A stretch of DNA of 64,000 bases from BOKV01 sp049289295 (GTDB lineage Bacteria; Pseudomonadota; Alphaproteobacteria; Rhizobiales; Rhizobiaceae). This document shows, piece after piece, positions 24,467-32,836 of this stretch (the stretch's first letter is position 1; each line of letters starts with the position of its first letter). A model generated the notes under the pieces. That model saw nothing but the letters and a program-made list of their open reading frames with translations, was not told the origin of the DNA and did no database searches. The stretch is taken from the NCBI GenBank assembly GCA_049289295.1, contig JBATLL010000041.1, positions 434,001 to 498,000 of the forward strand, in the 5' to 3' direction. Position numbers and translations under genes: made by a program.

Positions 24467-24748
24467 ATGAAGTCCATTCTCGCAATTGCAGCAAGCGCAG
24501 CAATCCTTTCCTTTGCAGGTCAGGCACAGGCCAGTTCAAGCAAAGACTGTGGCATGGTCGACCAGTCGCAGTGGATGAGCAAGGAACAGATGATCGCCAA
24601 GGCTGAAGGCATGGGCTACAAGGTTCGCCGCCTCAAGGTCGAAGACGGCTGCTACGAAATCTATGGCATCGACGCCAGCGGCAATCGTGTCGAGACCTAC
24701 TTCCATCCCGCTTCGGGTGCCGTCGTGCGCACCAAGATCGACGACTGA
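24467..24748 (+). CDS. Small exported PepSY-like protein
   Basis: 93 residues. Signal peptide MKSILAIAASAAILSFAGQAQA, cleaved near residue 22. The mature part resembles a compact PepSY domain: WMSKEQMIAKAEGMGYKVRRLKVEDGCYEIYGID and ending VETYFHPASGAVVRTKID. Two cysteines (near 27 and 65). ATG with AAGGAG seven bases upstream. Its stop overlaps the b561 start by one base (TGATG). It likely forms a periplasmic partner for the cytochrome. Confidence 0.83.
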   Translation: MKSILAIAASAAILSFAGQAQASSSKDCGMVDQSQWMSKEQMIAKAEGMGYKVRRLKVEDGCYEIYGIDASGNRVETYFHPASGAVVRTKIDD

Positions 24749-25308
24749 TGGCGATCGACACGGATACCATCTTGTCCGACCGTGATGCGCGGTCGGACAT
24801 GGTGCGGGTCTGGGACCCGTTTGTCCGAATCTTTCACTGGTCGCTGGTCGGTCTCTTCTTCTTTGCGTTTGCCACCGGAGATGAATGGGACAAGGCTCAT
24901 GAAATCGCCGGATATGCGATAGCAGGTCTGATCGGCCTTCGCGTGATCTGGGGTTTCATTGGATCGCGGCATGCACGGTTTGGAGATTTCGTGCGTTCCC
25001 CCATCACTGTCCTGGGCTTCATTGGTGATACGATGCGCCTCAAGGCAAAACGTTTCATCGGTCACAATCCCGCCGGCGGAGCGATGGTGCTTGCCCTGCT
25101 TGCCATGATCGCGACCATCTGTGGCACGGGATACATGATGACCACCAACGCCTTCTGGGGCGTGGAATGGGTCGAAGAAGTGCACGAGGCCTCGGCTTAT
25201 GCGACCCTGGCGCTTGTGGGACTTCATGTCCTGGGCGTCATCGTGGCCAGTGTCGAACACCGGGAAAATCTGGTGCGTGCAATGGTCACCGGCTGGAAAC
25301 GGCGCTGA
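24748..25308 (+). CDS. Cytochrome b561-family membrane protein
   Basis: 186 residues with four transmembrane helices. Family signs are RVWDPFVRIFHWSLVGLF near residue 17, KAHEIAGYAIAGLIGLRVIWGF near 51, and VHEASAYATLALVGLHVLGVI near 143; H30, H53, H144 and H158 or so are candidate haem ligands. Carries electrons across or within the inner membrane. Paired with the PepSY protein it resembles PepSY plus cytochrome b pairs seen next to sensor kinases. Followed by a hairpin terminator shared with the convergent lipoprotein gene. Confidence 0.88.
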   Translation: MAIDTDTILSDRDARSDMVRVWDPFVRIFHWSLVGLFFFAFATGDEWDKAHEIAGYAIAGLIGLRVIWGFIGSRHARFGDFVRSPITVLGFIGDTMRLKAKRFIGHNPAGGAMVLALLAMIATICGTGYMMTTNAFWGVEWVEEVHEASAYATLALVGLHVLGVIVASVEHRENLVRAMVTGWKRR

Positions 25309-25319
25309 CCAATTCCTGC

Positions 25320-25356
25320 CAATGACCTCGCCGGCGGATTGCAGGCGGGGTCATTG
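25320..25356. terminator. Bidirectional hairpin terminator between b561 and the lipoprotein gene
   Basis: CAATGACC-T-CGCC at 25320-25332 pairs with GGCG-G-GGTCATTG up to 25356, followed on the plus strand by ATTTTC. The stop codon of the minus-strand lipoprotein gene lies inside the stem. Confidence 0.7.
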
Positions 25357-26373
25357 ATTTTCGGCAGGTCCATCCAATGGCAGCAGGCGAGGGGCGTAGT
25401 TGGCCCGATACCCGGTGTAGAAGCCGCGACCACTGACGCGATCGGCACACAGGACTTCAGGCGGAATGTCGCGCAACTGACCAAAGCGATCCTCACGATC
25501 CTCCGCCCTGGCCACGCATGCCTCAAATTCGGCGCGCGCAACGGTATTCCTGATCTCGGAACTGCTCAATCGAGCGGTCTGGGTGACGATCGAACGGTCG
25601 TCATCGGTTGGAAAAGTGATTGTCACAGTTAATTTGTGAATATCCATGCGCGAATTTTTGGCCGTCAACTGTGCTGTTGCGAGGTTTATCTTTCCCGGAA
25701 CCACTTCCAGTGTCAGGTGGGGAGTAAGCGAGTTCCCGATATCGGTCGTGAATGTAAGCGTGTCCGTGAAACTACCATTGCCACCACCGTTCTGAGATAA
25801 ATCGATGAACGTGTTCATCACTTCGCCCATGCCAATGCTACCGTAGATCGGATAGACCGGGTTGCCCCGATAGTATTCGGCGTTGGCACAGTCGAGCTTG
25901 CGCAGATCCTCAAAACTCTCCGAGATCTTCACCTTTCGCACGGCCTGTCGAACAGTCTTCTGGCTTGCACCAGCACCCATCGTGGCCTTGGTGTTTGGCG
26001 CAATGGGCCAGGTAAAGGCCAGAGAGCCTGAATTGTCATTGGTCTCCGTAATGTTGAAATCGAAGTCGTAGACTATCTGGCTATTGCGGAATTTCTCGAG
26101 ATTCCTTGCAATTGCAGGATTGATCGAACGGATGAATTCCAGATTATCCGGCACTTCCTCCGGGGACATTCGCACGATTTCAGGCGACCCTGATTGTTTG
26201 AGCTTGGCGTCAAGCCGCTCTCTCACCACGTCTGTCGCCTCGCAGCGCGCGTTTAGAATAATGCTGAATGTGTCTACCCTGCCATTCGTATAGTCACCAG
26301 GCAGTGGATGAGCGGCGCAGCAGGACAACAGGATCGGCATGGTTGCGAACGCGAGTACAAAATAAATGCGCAT
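25351..26373 (-). CDS. Unknown lipoprotein
   Basis: 340 residues. Signal with lipobox LLSCC near residue 18-19. Mature part has no recognised domain; it holds TLTFTTDIGNSLTPHLTLEVVPGKINLA and a C-terminal region with FEACVARAEDREDRFGQL. The strand-rich middle suggests an outer membrane or periplasmic beta protein. Its base composition looks richer in A/T than the genes around it, which may indicate transfer. It sits between the b561 gene (convergent) and the oxoprolinase gene, without an obvious partner. Confidence 0.65.
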   Translation of the reverse strand: MRIYFVLAFATMPILLSCCAAHPLPGDYTNGRVDTFSIILNARCEATDVVRERLDAKLKQSGSPEIVRMSPEEVPDNLEFIRSINPAIARNLEKFRNSQIVYDFDFNITETNDNSGSLAFTWPIAPNTKATMGAGASQKTVRQAVRKVKISESFEDLRKLDCANAEYYRGNPVYPIYGSIGMGEVMNTFIDLSQNGGGNGSFTDTLTFTTDIGNSLTPHLTLEVVPGKINLATAQLTAKNSRMDIHKLTVTITFPTDDDRSIVTQTARLSSSEIRNTVARAEFEACVARAEDREDRFGQLRDIPPEVLCADRVSGRGFYTGYRANYAPRLLPLDGPAENQ

Positions 26374-26450
26374 GGTTTCCCCCAGATATTCAGGCCCCGA
26401 GGGAATTTTATCCTGCAGACAGGTTGCTCTCAGTGGCGTTTGCTACACCT

Positions 26451-29400
26451 TTATTTTCCGTAACCACCGGCCGCGGGTGTGCAAACTATGACGGCTTCGC
26501 CTGCTTTCACCGATGTCTGGTCGCAATGGGCGAGTTCCTGGACGGTTCCGTCGAGGCGGCGGATTTCCGTCCTGCCCACTTCGCCGTCTCCACCGCCATC
26601 CAGTCCTCTTGGTGCATTCTTGCGTGAGGAAGACAGGATTGCGCATTCCATGTCTTCGAGGAAGCGCAGGACACGCCTGGTTCCGTCCCCGCCATTGTAG
26701 CGTCCCTTGCCGCCGGAGCCCTTGCGGATCGAGAAACCCTCGACGACGATCGGGTAGCGCATTTCAAGGATTTCGGGATCGGTCATACGCGTGTTGGTCA
26801 TGTGGACATGAACGGCGCTGGCGCCGACAAAACCCCTTCCATTGTTCAGGCGGCCTGCCGGAGCGCCCCCGCAGATCGTTTCATAATTCTGGTAGCGCTC
26901 GTTGCCGTAGGTCAGGTTGTTCATCGTGCCGGGCGCATTGGCCAGCGCCCCCAGAGCCATCAACAGGCAATTGGTGACGTGCTGGCTCGTCTCGGTGTTG
27001 CCGGCGATCACGGCAGCTGGATATTGCGGCTTTAGCATGCAGCCATCCGGGATGATGATCCGGATCGGCTTCAGGCAACCGGCATTCATCGGAATGGGCG
27101 CTTCCACCATCAGGCGGAAGACGTAGAGGACCGCAGCTCGGGTGACCGGTTCAGGCGCGTTGAAGTTGTTCTTCGCAACGGCAGAAGTTCCGGTGAAGTC
27201 TACCGTGGCTTCGCGACGGGCCTTGTCGACGGTGATGCGGACCTGGATCGTCTGCCCATTGTCAGTGGGGTAGGCATATTCGCAATCCGACAGGGCATCG
27301 ATCACGCGGCGCACGCTTTCCTCGGCATTGTCCTGCACATGGCCCATATAGGCCTGCACGACATCGAGGCTGAAATGGGCGACCATCTTGCGCAGTTCAT
27401 TCACGCCCTTTTCATTGGCTGCGATCTGCGCGCGGATGTCGGCCATGTTCTGCACGGGATTGCGTGCCGGCCAGGGGTGGTTGGTGAGGACCTCCAGCAT
27501 TTCGGCTTCACGGATGACGCCGGAATCGACCAGAAGAAAGTTATCGATCAGCACGCCTTCCTCATCGACATGGGTTGCGCGTGGCGTTGCGCTGCCCGGT
27601 GCCATACCGCCGACGTCCGCATGGTGCCCGCGTGAAGCGACGTAGAAGAGGATTTCCCTTTCTTTGTCGTCGAAGACTGGTGTCACGACAGTGATGTCCG
27701 GCAGATGCGTGCCGCCATTATAGGGCGCGTTGAGGATGAACACATCACCTGGACGGATGCGTCCCTGATTTTGCTGGATGATGGTCTCGACAGACCGGTC
27801 CATGGAACCAAGATGCACTGGCATATGTGGCGCGTTGGCAACGAGGGATCCATCGGCGGCAAAGACGGCGCAGGAGAAGTCGAGCCGTTCCTTGATGTTG
27901 ACCGAGTAGGCCGTGTTCTGGAGTGTCACGCCCATCTGTTCGGCGATCGACATGAACAGGTTGTTGAACACTTCCAGCATGACGGGATCGGCGGTCGTGC
28001 CGATGGCGAGTTCGCGGCTCTTGGCGACCGCGCGTGTCAGCACGACATGGCCAAGCGCATTGATCTTGGCCTGCCATTCCGGTTCCACCACGATGGTCTG
28101 GTGCGGCTCGATGATGAGGGCGGGTCCCGGCATGCGGTTTCCAGGATTCAGTGTTGCCCGGCGATACACCGCCGCCTCATGCCAGCTACCGCCGGAAAAG
28201 AGCGGAACACTGGTATCCGTGCCAGCCACCGTTTCATCCAGAGCGGATGCGATTTCGACGATACCGGCGCCACCTCCCACGGCCTCGACCTCAACCGCTT
28301 CAACGATGAGGCGCTTGTTCTCGAACACGAAACCGAACTGCTTGCGGTGGATCTGTTCGAAGGCCTTCGACATGGTTGCGGCATCGCCAAGCACCACCGG
28401 GATAGGCGTATCGGTGCCGTCATAGCGGATGTGGGCGCGTGAAAATGTCGTTATGTCAGAATCACTTATGCCCTGACTTGCAAGCTCTGATTCCGATTCA
28501 TGCTTCAGATCAGATTCAAGTGCCTGAAGTTCTGATTCAAGTTCAGCTTCGAGCGGCTGTACCAGGGCGCGGGTGCGGTTGGCTCTCACCTTGGCAAGGC
28601 CCATGCCATAGGCGGAAAGAATGCCGGAGAAGGGGTGGATGAGTACCGTCGTCATGCCCAGCGCATCAGCGACAGCACAGGCATGCTGCCCACCCGCTCC
28701 ACCAAAACAGTTCAGCGCATATTCGGTGACATCATGTCCGCGCTGGACCGAAATCTTCTTGATTGCATTGGCCATGTTTTCCACGGCGATCTTGAGGAAG
28801 CCGTCCGCAACTTCCTCCGGCGTCGAACCGGTCAATGCAGCGAGATCGGCAAATTTCTCGCGCACTGTCACGACATCGAGCCTCTCGTTCTGGTCCGGTC
28901 CGAAAATAGCGGGGAAGAATTCCGGGCGCAGTTTGCCGGTCATCACGTTGGCATCGGTTACCGCAAGCGGCCCGCCGCGGCGATAGCAGGCAGGGCCTGG
29001 GTTGGCGCCTGCTGAATCGGGACCAGCCTGGAAGCGGCCATCAGCATGGTGCAGGATGGAGCCGCCGCCAGCTGCCACAGTGTGGATCATCATCATCGGC
29101 GCGCGCATGCGAACACCGGCGACTTCGGTTTCAAAGGCCCGTTCAAGTTCACCGTCGAAGTGGGAGACATCGGTCGAGGTGCCGCCCATGTCGAAGCCGA
29201 TCATTTTCGGGAAGCCTGCGATGCGTGCCGTCTCGACTGCACCCACAACGCCGCCTGCCGGTCCCGACAGGATTGCATCCTTGCCCTGGAAAAGCTCCGC
29301 TGCGGTCAGGCCACCTGAAGACATCATGAACATGAGTTTCGGTCCATCGCCCGCAGCTTCCGCGCTGATACCCAGTTCGCTGGCGACCTGTTCGACATAG

Positions 29401-30059
29401 CGGCGCAGGATCGGGGAAAGATAGGCGTCGACCACCGTGGTGTCGCCGCGCCCTACAAGCTTCACCAAGGGCGAAACCTCGTGGCTGACTGACACTTGCG
29501 GGAAACCGGCTGCCCTGGCCATCTGGGCGGCAATGCGTTCATGCTCGGGGTATTTCCAGGCATGCATGAAAACGATTGCCAGCGATGTGAAGCCGTCATC
29601 GGCGAGCGATTTCAGTGCTGTCTGCAATTCGGATGTGGACGGGGCTGCTTCAACGGTGCCATCCGCGCGCACCCGCTCGTTGATCTCGATGACCCGTGAA
29701 TAGAGTTGCTCGGGGAGGAGGATTTCCTTGGCGAAGATGTCGGGCCGCGCCTGATAGCCAATGCGAAGCCCGTCGCCAAATCCGCGCGTGATGAGCAGTG
29801 CCGTGCGTTCGCCCTTGCGCTCGAGCAGGGCGTTCGTGGCAACAGTCGTGCCCATCTTGACCGAGCCGATGCGGTGGGAAGGGACCGGTTCGCCCTTTTT
29901 CACTCCGAGCAGGTCACGGATGCCCTGGACGGCAGCGTCCCGATAGGCCTCCGGATTTTCGGAAAGGAGCTTGTGAGGGTGAAGGCCTCCGCTAGGGTCG
30001 CGTCCGACAATGTCGGTGAATGTGCCGCCGCGATCAATCCAGAAGTCCCATCTAGCCAT
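26451..30059 (-). CDS. Fused hydantoinase/5-oxoprolinase (HyuA-HyuB, OPLAH-like)
   Basis: 1202 residues, the length of the fused ATP-dependent 5-oxoprolinase. The HyuA half has the N-terminal ASKHA ATP motif DRGGTFTDIVG near residue 9, NALLERKGERTALLITRGFGDGLRIGYQARPD near 77 and IGFDMGGTSTDVSHFDG near 285. The HyuB half begins near residue 690 (PVMLEVFNNLFMSIAEQMGVTLQNTA) and ends with GGGKGRYNGGDG-like repeats. It would open 5-oxoproline or a hydantoin ring with ATP. Between the halves, near residues 500-540, lies an E/S/L-rich insert of different composition. Divergent MarR gene next door likely regulates it. Confidence 0.88.
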   Translation of the reverse strand: MARWDFWIDRGGTFTDIVGRDPSGGLHPHKLLSENPEAYRDAAVQGIRDLLGVKKGEPVPSHRIGSVKMGTTVATNALLERKGERTALLITRGFGDGLRIGYQARPDIFAKEILLPEQLYSRVIEINERVRADGTVEAAPSTSELQTALKSLADDGFTSLAIVFMHAWKYPEHERIAAQMARAAGFPQVSVSHEVSPLVKLVGRGDTTVVDAYLSPILRRYVEQVASELGISAEAAGDGPKLMFMMSSGGLTAAELFQGKDAILSGPAGGVVGAVETARIAGFPKMIGFDMGGTSTDVSHFDGELERAFETEVAGVRMRAPMMMIHTVAAGGGSILHHADGRFQAGPDSAGANPGPACYRRGGPLAVTDANVMTGKLRPEFFPAIFGPDQNERLDVVTVREKFADLAALTGSTPEEVADGFLKIAVENMANAIKKISVQRGHDVTEYALNCFGGAGGQHACAVADALGMTTVLIHPFSGILSAYGMGLAKVRANRTRALVQPLEAELESELQALESDLKHESESELASQGISDSDITTFSRAHIRYDGTDTPIPVVLGDAATMSKAFEQIHRKQFGFVFENKRLIVEAVEVEAVGGGAGIVEIASALDETVAGTDTSVPLFSGGSWHEAAVYRRATLNPGNRMPGPALIIEPHQTIVVEPEWQAKINALGHVVLTRAVAKSRELAIGTTADPVMLEVFNNLFMSIAEQMGVTLQNTAYSVNIKERLDFSCAVFAADGSLVANAPHMPVHLGSMDRSVETIIQQNQGRIRPGDVFILNAPYNGGTHLPDITVVTPVFDDKEREILFYVASRGHHADVGGMAPGSATPRATHVDEEGVLIDNFLLVDSGVIREAEMLEVLTNHPWPARNPVQNMADIRAQIAANEKGVNELRKMVAHFSLDVVQAYMGHVQDNAEESVRRVIDALSDCEYAYPTDNGQTIQVRITVDKARREATVDFTGTSAVAKNNFNAPEPVTRAAVLYVFRLMVEAPIPMNAGCLKPIRIIIPDGCMLKPQYPAAVIAGNTETSQHVTNCLLMALGALANAPGTMNNLTYGNERYQNYETICGGAPAGRLNNGRGFVGASAVHVHMTNTRMTDPEILEMRYPIVVEGFSIRKGSGGKGRYNGGDGTRRVLRFLEDMECAILSSSRKNAPRGLDGGGDGEVGRTEIRRLDGTVQELAHCDQTSVKAGEAVIVCTPAAGGYGK
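28459..28542. repeat. Low-GC Glu/Ser repeat tract with a cluster of GANTC sites
   Basis: Within the oxoprolinase gene a stretch encodes LESELQALESDL, a seven-residue repeat with a matching 21-base offset (GATTCAAGT at 28513 and 28534). It contains GANTC at 28459, 28489, 28495, 28513 and 28534, the recognition sequence of the alphaproteobacterial methylase CcrM. Confidence 0.6.
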
Positions 30060-30080
30060 GGTTCACTCTCCCCATATCTG

Positions 30081-30129
30081 CTATCTGGATAGTGCAACAT
30101 ATCAGATGTTGTCAATAAATTATCGATAA
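30081..30129. promoter_or_regulatory. Cluster of three palindromes between the oxoprolinase and MarR genes
   Basis: CTATC-TG-GATAG at 30081-30092, CAACAT-ATCAG-ATGTTG at 30095-30111 and TTATCGATAA at 30120-30129 lie in an A/T-rich 112-base divergent gap. The second has the size and form of a MarR-family operator. Probably autoregulation plus repression of the oxoprolinase gene. Confidence 0.6.
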
Positions 30130-30171
30130 AATACACCTGTAATGAGTTTGAGCGAAAAGGGGGAGGGTCAC

Positions 30172-30684
30172 ATGACCAAGGATTTTGGACCTGTGGTTTC
30201 TGCATCACATCTGGCTTCAGGCGCGATGCCGGCGCTTTCCGAGATGGAATATGCGCTCAATGTGACGGTGAATGCCTGGCATCGCTGGATGGTGCGCGCG
30301 GCTGCAGCGAGCGGCACGCCGGGGATGACGGCCATGGATGTGCTGGTTCTGCATCAGGTGAACCATCGCGGCCGGGAAAAGACACTCGCCGATCTGTGCC
30401 TGGTGATGAATATCGAAGACACGCATCTCGTGAACTACGCGATCAAGAAGCTGTCGGCGCAGGGACTGGTGAAGACAGGGCGGCGCGGCAAGGAAAAGAC
30501 GGTGGCGATTACCAGTGCGGGAATGGCCGCGTGCGAGACCTATCACGAACTGCGCGAGGCGCTTCTTATCGGCAGCATCAAGTCGCTCGGTCTCGATGAA
30601 GCCGAGATTTCGAGGCTGGCGGCGCTGCTCAGGGCCCTGTCAGGGCAATATGACCAGGCTGCGCGCAGTGCGGCGAGCCTGTAG
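30172..30684 (+). CDS. MarR-family winged helix transcriptional regulator
   Basis: 170 residues. N-terminal dimerisation helix (SEMEYALNVTVNAWHRWMVRAAAASG) and a winged helix core: MTAMDVLVLHQVNHRGREKTLADLCLVMN, then HLVNYAIKKLSAQGLVKTGRRGKEKTVAITSAG. This resembles the MarR group annotated next to hydantoinase or permease genes. ATG 30172 follows GGGAGGG; the ten upstream codons lack this. It is divergent from the oxoprolinase gene and faces the palindromes at 30081-30129. Confidence 0.87.
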   Translation: MTKDFGPVVSASHLASGAMPALSEMEYALNVTVNAWHRWMVRAAAASGTPGMTAMDVLVLHQVNHRGREKTLADLCLVMNIEDTHLVNYAIKKLSAQGLVKTGRRGKEKTVAITSAGMAACETYHELREALLIGSIKSLGLDEAEISRLAALLRALSGQYDQAARSAASL

Positions 30685-30713
30685 GGGAAGGTCAAAAACG
30701 TCCAAAGTGGGGG

Positions 30714-31226
30714 TTACTCGACCTCCATCGAACGGACCGACCACACGGAACGCGCATGAAACTCGTCCGTGTTCAGTTGCGGGTCGCCATCGTAATTGTA
30801 GATGATGAAAAGCGGCCCCTGGTCGGCATCGGGCATTTCCTCACCATTGCGCAGGATTGCCAGGATCGGTTTGAACTGTTCGAAGTCGGCGTAAGGGACT
30901 TCGACGGAATAGCCATCGGTCGCAGTTACCATGACGGTTTCGCCCGAAGCGCCCACCGTTGCCATGATGTCGGAAATCAAGGGCCCTTCGAAACGGACCG
31001 CGCCGTCATGCCAGGGCGTCGTTGTTTCTATCAGGTTCATTCCCAGAGCTTTGAGCATGGGCGCGTCAAAGGACGCACCGGTGGCGGTATTGCGGTTCGA
31101 AATGTTGCCTGAAATGGTCAGGATGATCTGTCCGTTTGGGGCATCGAGCGCCTTTGCCGAGTTGGGTTCCAGCATCAAGGACAGGGATAGACAAAGTGCC
31201 ATCAGGGGCGTTGCCATGCGTTTCAT
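30714..31226 (-). CDS. Exported protein with sulfite oxidase-type (Oxidored_molyb) fold
   Basis: 170 residues. Signal peptide of about 26 residues ending SAKA-LDAP. Then ILTISGNISN near residue 34, a match to the start of the SUOX fold, WHDGAVRFEGPLISDIMATVGA, and ATDGYSVEVPYADFE, the small variant of the molybdopterin-binding domain. The usual molybdenum cysteine is not visible, so it may bind no cofactor. Likely periplasmic. Monocistronic, 58 bases from the divergent hupE-like gene. Confidence 0.7.
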   Translation of the reverse strand: MKRMATPLMALCLSLSLMLEPNSAKALDAPNGQIILTISGNISNRNTATGASFDAPMLKALGMNLIETTTPWHDGAVRFEGPLISDIMATVGASGETVMVTATDGYSVEVPYADFEQFKPILAILRNGEEMPDADQGPLFIIYNYDGDPQLNTDEFHARSVWSVRSMEVE

Positions 31227-31284
31227 GTGCGACTACCTTCGTTCGTCAACACGCCCCGAACATAGTTCAAAGGAAAATTCGGCA

Positions 31285-31917
31285 ATGCGCAAGGGCCCCA
31301 ACCCGAACCGGCGCACGACAGAACGGTTCGAGGCGGTCTGGCGGATCGCAGTTTTCACCGCGCTGATCTTCATTCCGGACATCGCGCGCGCCCATACAGG
31401 CAGTCTTGGCGAGGGTGTCTCCGCTGGCTTTTCGCAAGGGTTCATTCACCCGCTTCTTGGGCCTGACCATGTGATTGCCATGGTTGCCGTCGGCCTGTGG
31501 GGTGCAATTCTCGGTTTGCCGTCGATCTGGGTTCTGCCGATCGCCTTTCCTCTGGTCATGGCAATGGGCGGTGCGGTGGCGGTGATAGGATTTCCGCTTG
31601 CCCATGTGGAGACCGGTATTGCGTTGTCCGGCATTATCCTCGGCCTTTGCGTGGCGTTGGCCCTGCGTTTGCCAGCAGGCATTGCAGCAATAATGGTCGG
31701 TGCATTTGCCGTCTTTCACGGTTATGCCCATGGCATCGAGTTGCCCACCGCTGCCAATCCGATCGCCTATAGCGCCGGTTTCGTCATTGCCACTGGCCTG
31801 CTTCACCTGATCGGCATCGTGCTGGGGCTCTTGAGCCGCCATCCGATGGGTCTCGTGCTGGTGCGCATGGCAGGGGCGGGAATTGCCCTGGGAGGAGCCT
31901 GGTACCTTGCGGCCTGA
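31285..31917 (+). CDS. HupE/UreJ-family membrane protein
   Basis: 210 residues. Signal-like segment ending ARAHTG, then about six helices. The signature HPLLGPDHVIAMVAVGLWGA near residue 52, followed by FHGYAHGIELP near 153, is the HupE/UreJ metal motif, with histidines thought to bind nickel or cobalt. HupE proteins bring nickel into cells that make hydrogenase or urease, but neither is present here. It overlaps the next gene by 11 bases. Confidence 0.9.
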   Translation: MRKGPNPNRRTTERFEAVWRIAVFTALIFIPDIARAHTGSLGEGVSAGFSQGFIHPLLGPDHVIAMVAVGLWGAILGLPSIWVLPIAFPLVMAMGGAVAVIGFPLAHVETGIALSGIILGLCVALALRLPAGIAAIMVGAFAVFHGYAHGIELPTAANPIAYSAGFVIATGLLHLIGIVLGLLSRHPMGLVLVRMAGAGIALGGAWYLAA

Positions 31918-32530
31918 AATTTATGCACGCTTGGCAATCTGTTGCGCCGCGCTTCTCATTGCGCTGATGACCGCGCCTGCCATGGCGCATGAGCTGGTTC
32001 CGGGCGTCAGCGGGTTTGCGGGACAGATGCTTCATCCAATCCTGATTACCGAACAGTTGATCCTGCTCGGGGCGATGGCGCTTGTGGCGGGCCGCATGAA
32101 GGGGATGTTCGTCCAGGCTGCCCTTGCGTTCGTCGCCGGGATTGCCGTTGGAAAGGCCGCGCATCTGGCCATACCCTGGCTGCCATTGTTCTGGTATGTG
32201 CCGCTGGCGCTCGTTCTGCTGGCGGGGCTGGCAGTTGCATCATTGCCGGGCATTTCAGTGCGGCTTGGTGCTGGCCTGATCTTTCTGCTGGCGGGCGCGC
32301 TGTCCATCGACATCATTCCCGACCAGCCCGAGCCTGCTTCGCTTGGCGTGGCGGTCGCGGCAACGCTTGCCAGCGGGCTTCTCTTTCTCCTGCTGGTCGG
32401 TTTGCCGCTACAGAAGGTCGAGAGCCGCTGGGGCAAGGTGGTGATTCGGGTTGCCGGGGCGTGGCTTGCCGCCATTGCACTGTTGAACCTGGCATTGGTC
32501 TGGAAATCGCTGACGCCGACCATCGGCTGA
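31907..32530 (+). CDS. Second HupE/UreJ-like membrane protein
   Basis: 207 residues. It starts with TTG 31907, preceded by GGGAGGAG with nine bases of spacing. N-terminal signal-like helix ending in MAHELVPGVSGFAGQMLHP, then about six more helices without the full HupE signature. The histidine in MAH and the one in MLHP align with the family's metal ligands. Translationally coupled to the HupE gene (11-base overlap), so the two probably form one transporter. Confidence 0.78.
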   Translation: MRPEIYARLAICCAALLIALMTAPAMAHELVPGVSGFAGQMLHPILITEQLILLGAMALVAGRMKGMFVQAALAFVAGIAVGKAAHLAIPWLPLFWYVPLALVLLAGLAVASLPGISVRLGAGLIFLLAGALSIDIIPDQPEPASLGVAVAATLASGLLFLLLVGLPLQKVESRWGKVVIRVAGAWLAAIALLNLALVWKSLTPTIG

Positions 32531-32676
32531 CTGCTTTCAGGCCATTTTACCCGCACATGCACGGAAATTCCCCGGCACCGCCGGATTTTGGCCGCAATGC
32601 AGTCCAAACATCATCATGTTCAGCATGCACACAGGGGCCATGGAAATGCCGGTCATGTCCGGCCCGGAGCAGCATA

Positions 32677-32775
32677 ATGGAAAAGTTCTTCATCGCACTG
32701 GCGCTTTTTGCGCTTTTCACGTCCATAGCAGTCGAAAGCTGCATCGTTGAGCAGGAACCTGCAGGCGAAGCGTGA
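32677..32775 (+). CDS. Possible 32-residue single-helix membrane peptide
   Basis: The frame starts MEKFFIALALFALFTSI, one transmembrane helix, followed by AVESCIVEQEPAGEA. GGAGCAG sits eight bases upstream. Such small membrane peptides are easily missed; no neighbour relationship is visible. The 146 bases before it hold no other gene. Confidence 0.4.
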   Translation: MEKFFIALALFALFTSIAVESCIVEQEPAGEA

Positions 32776-32836
32776 CGGTCTGGCAATTGTCAGATCCAGC
32801 ACAATCCTATCGAGTGGCCGATCAAGCGCGGCCCCT

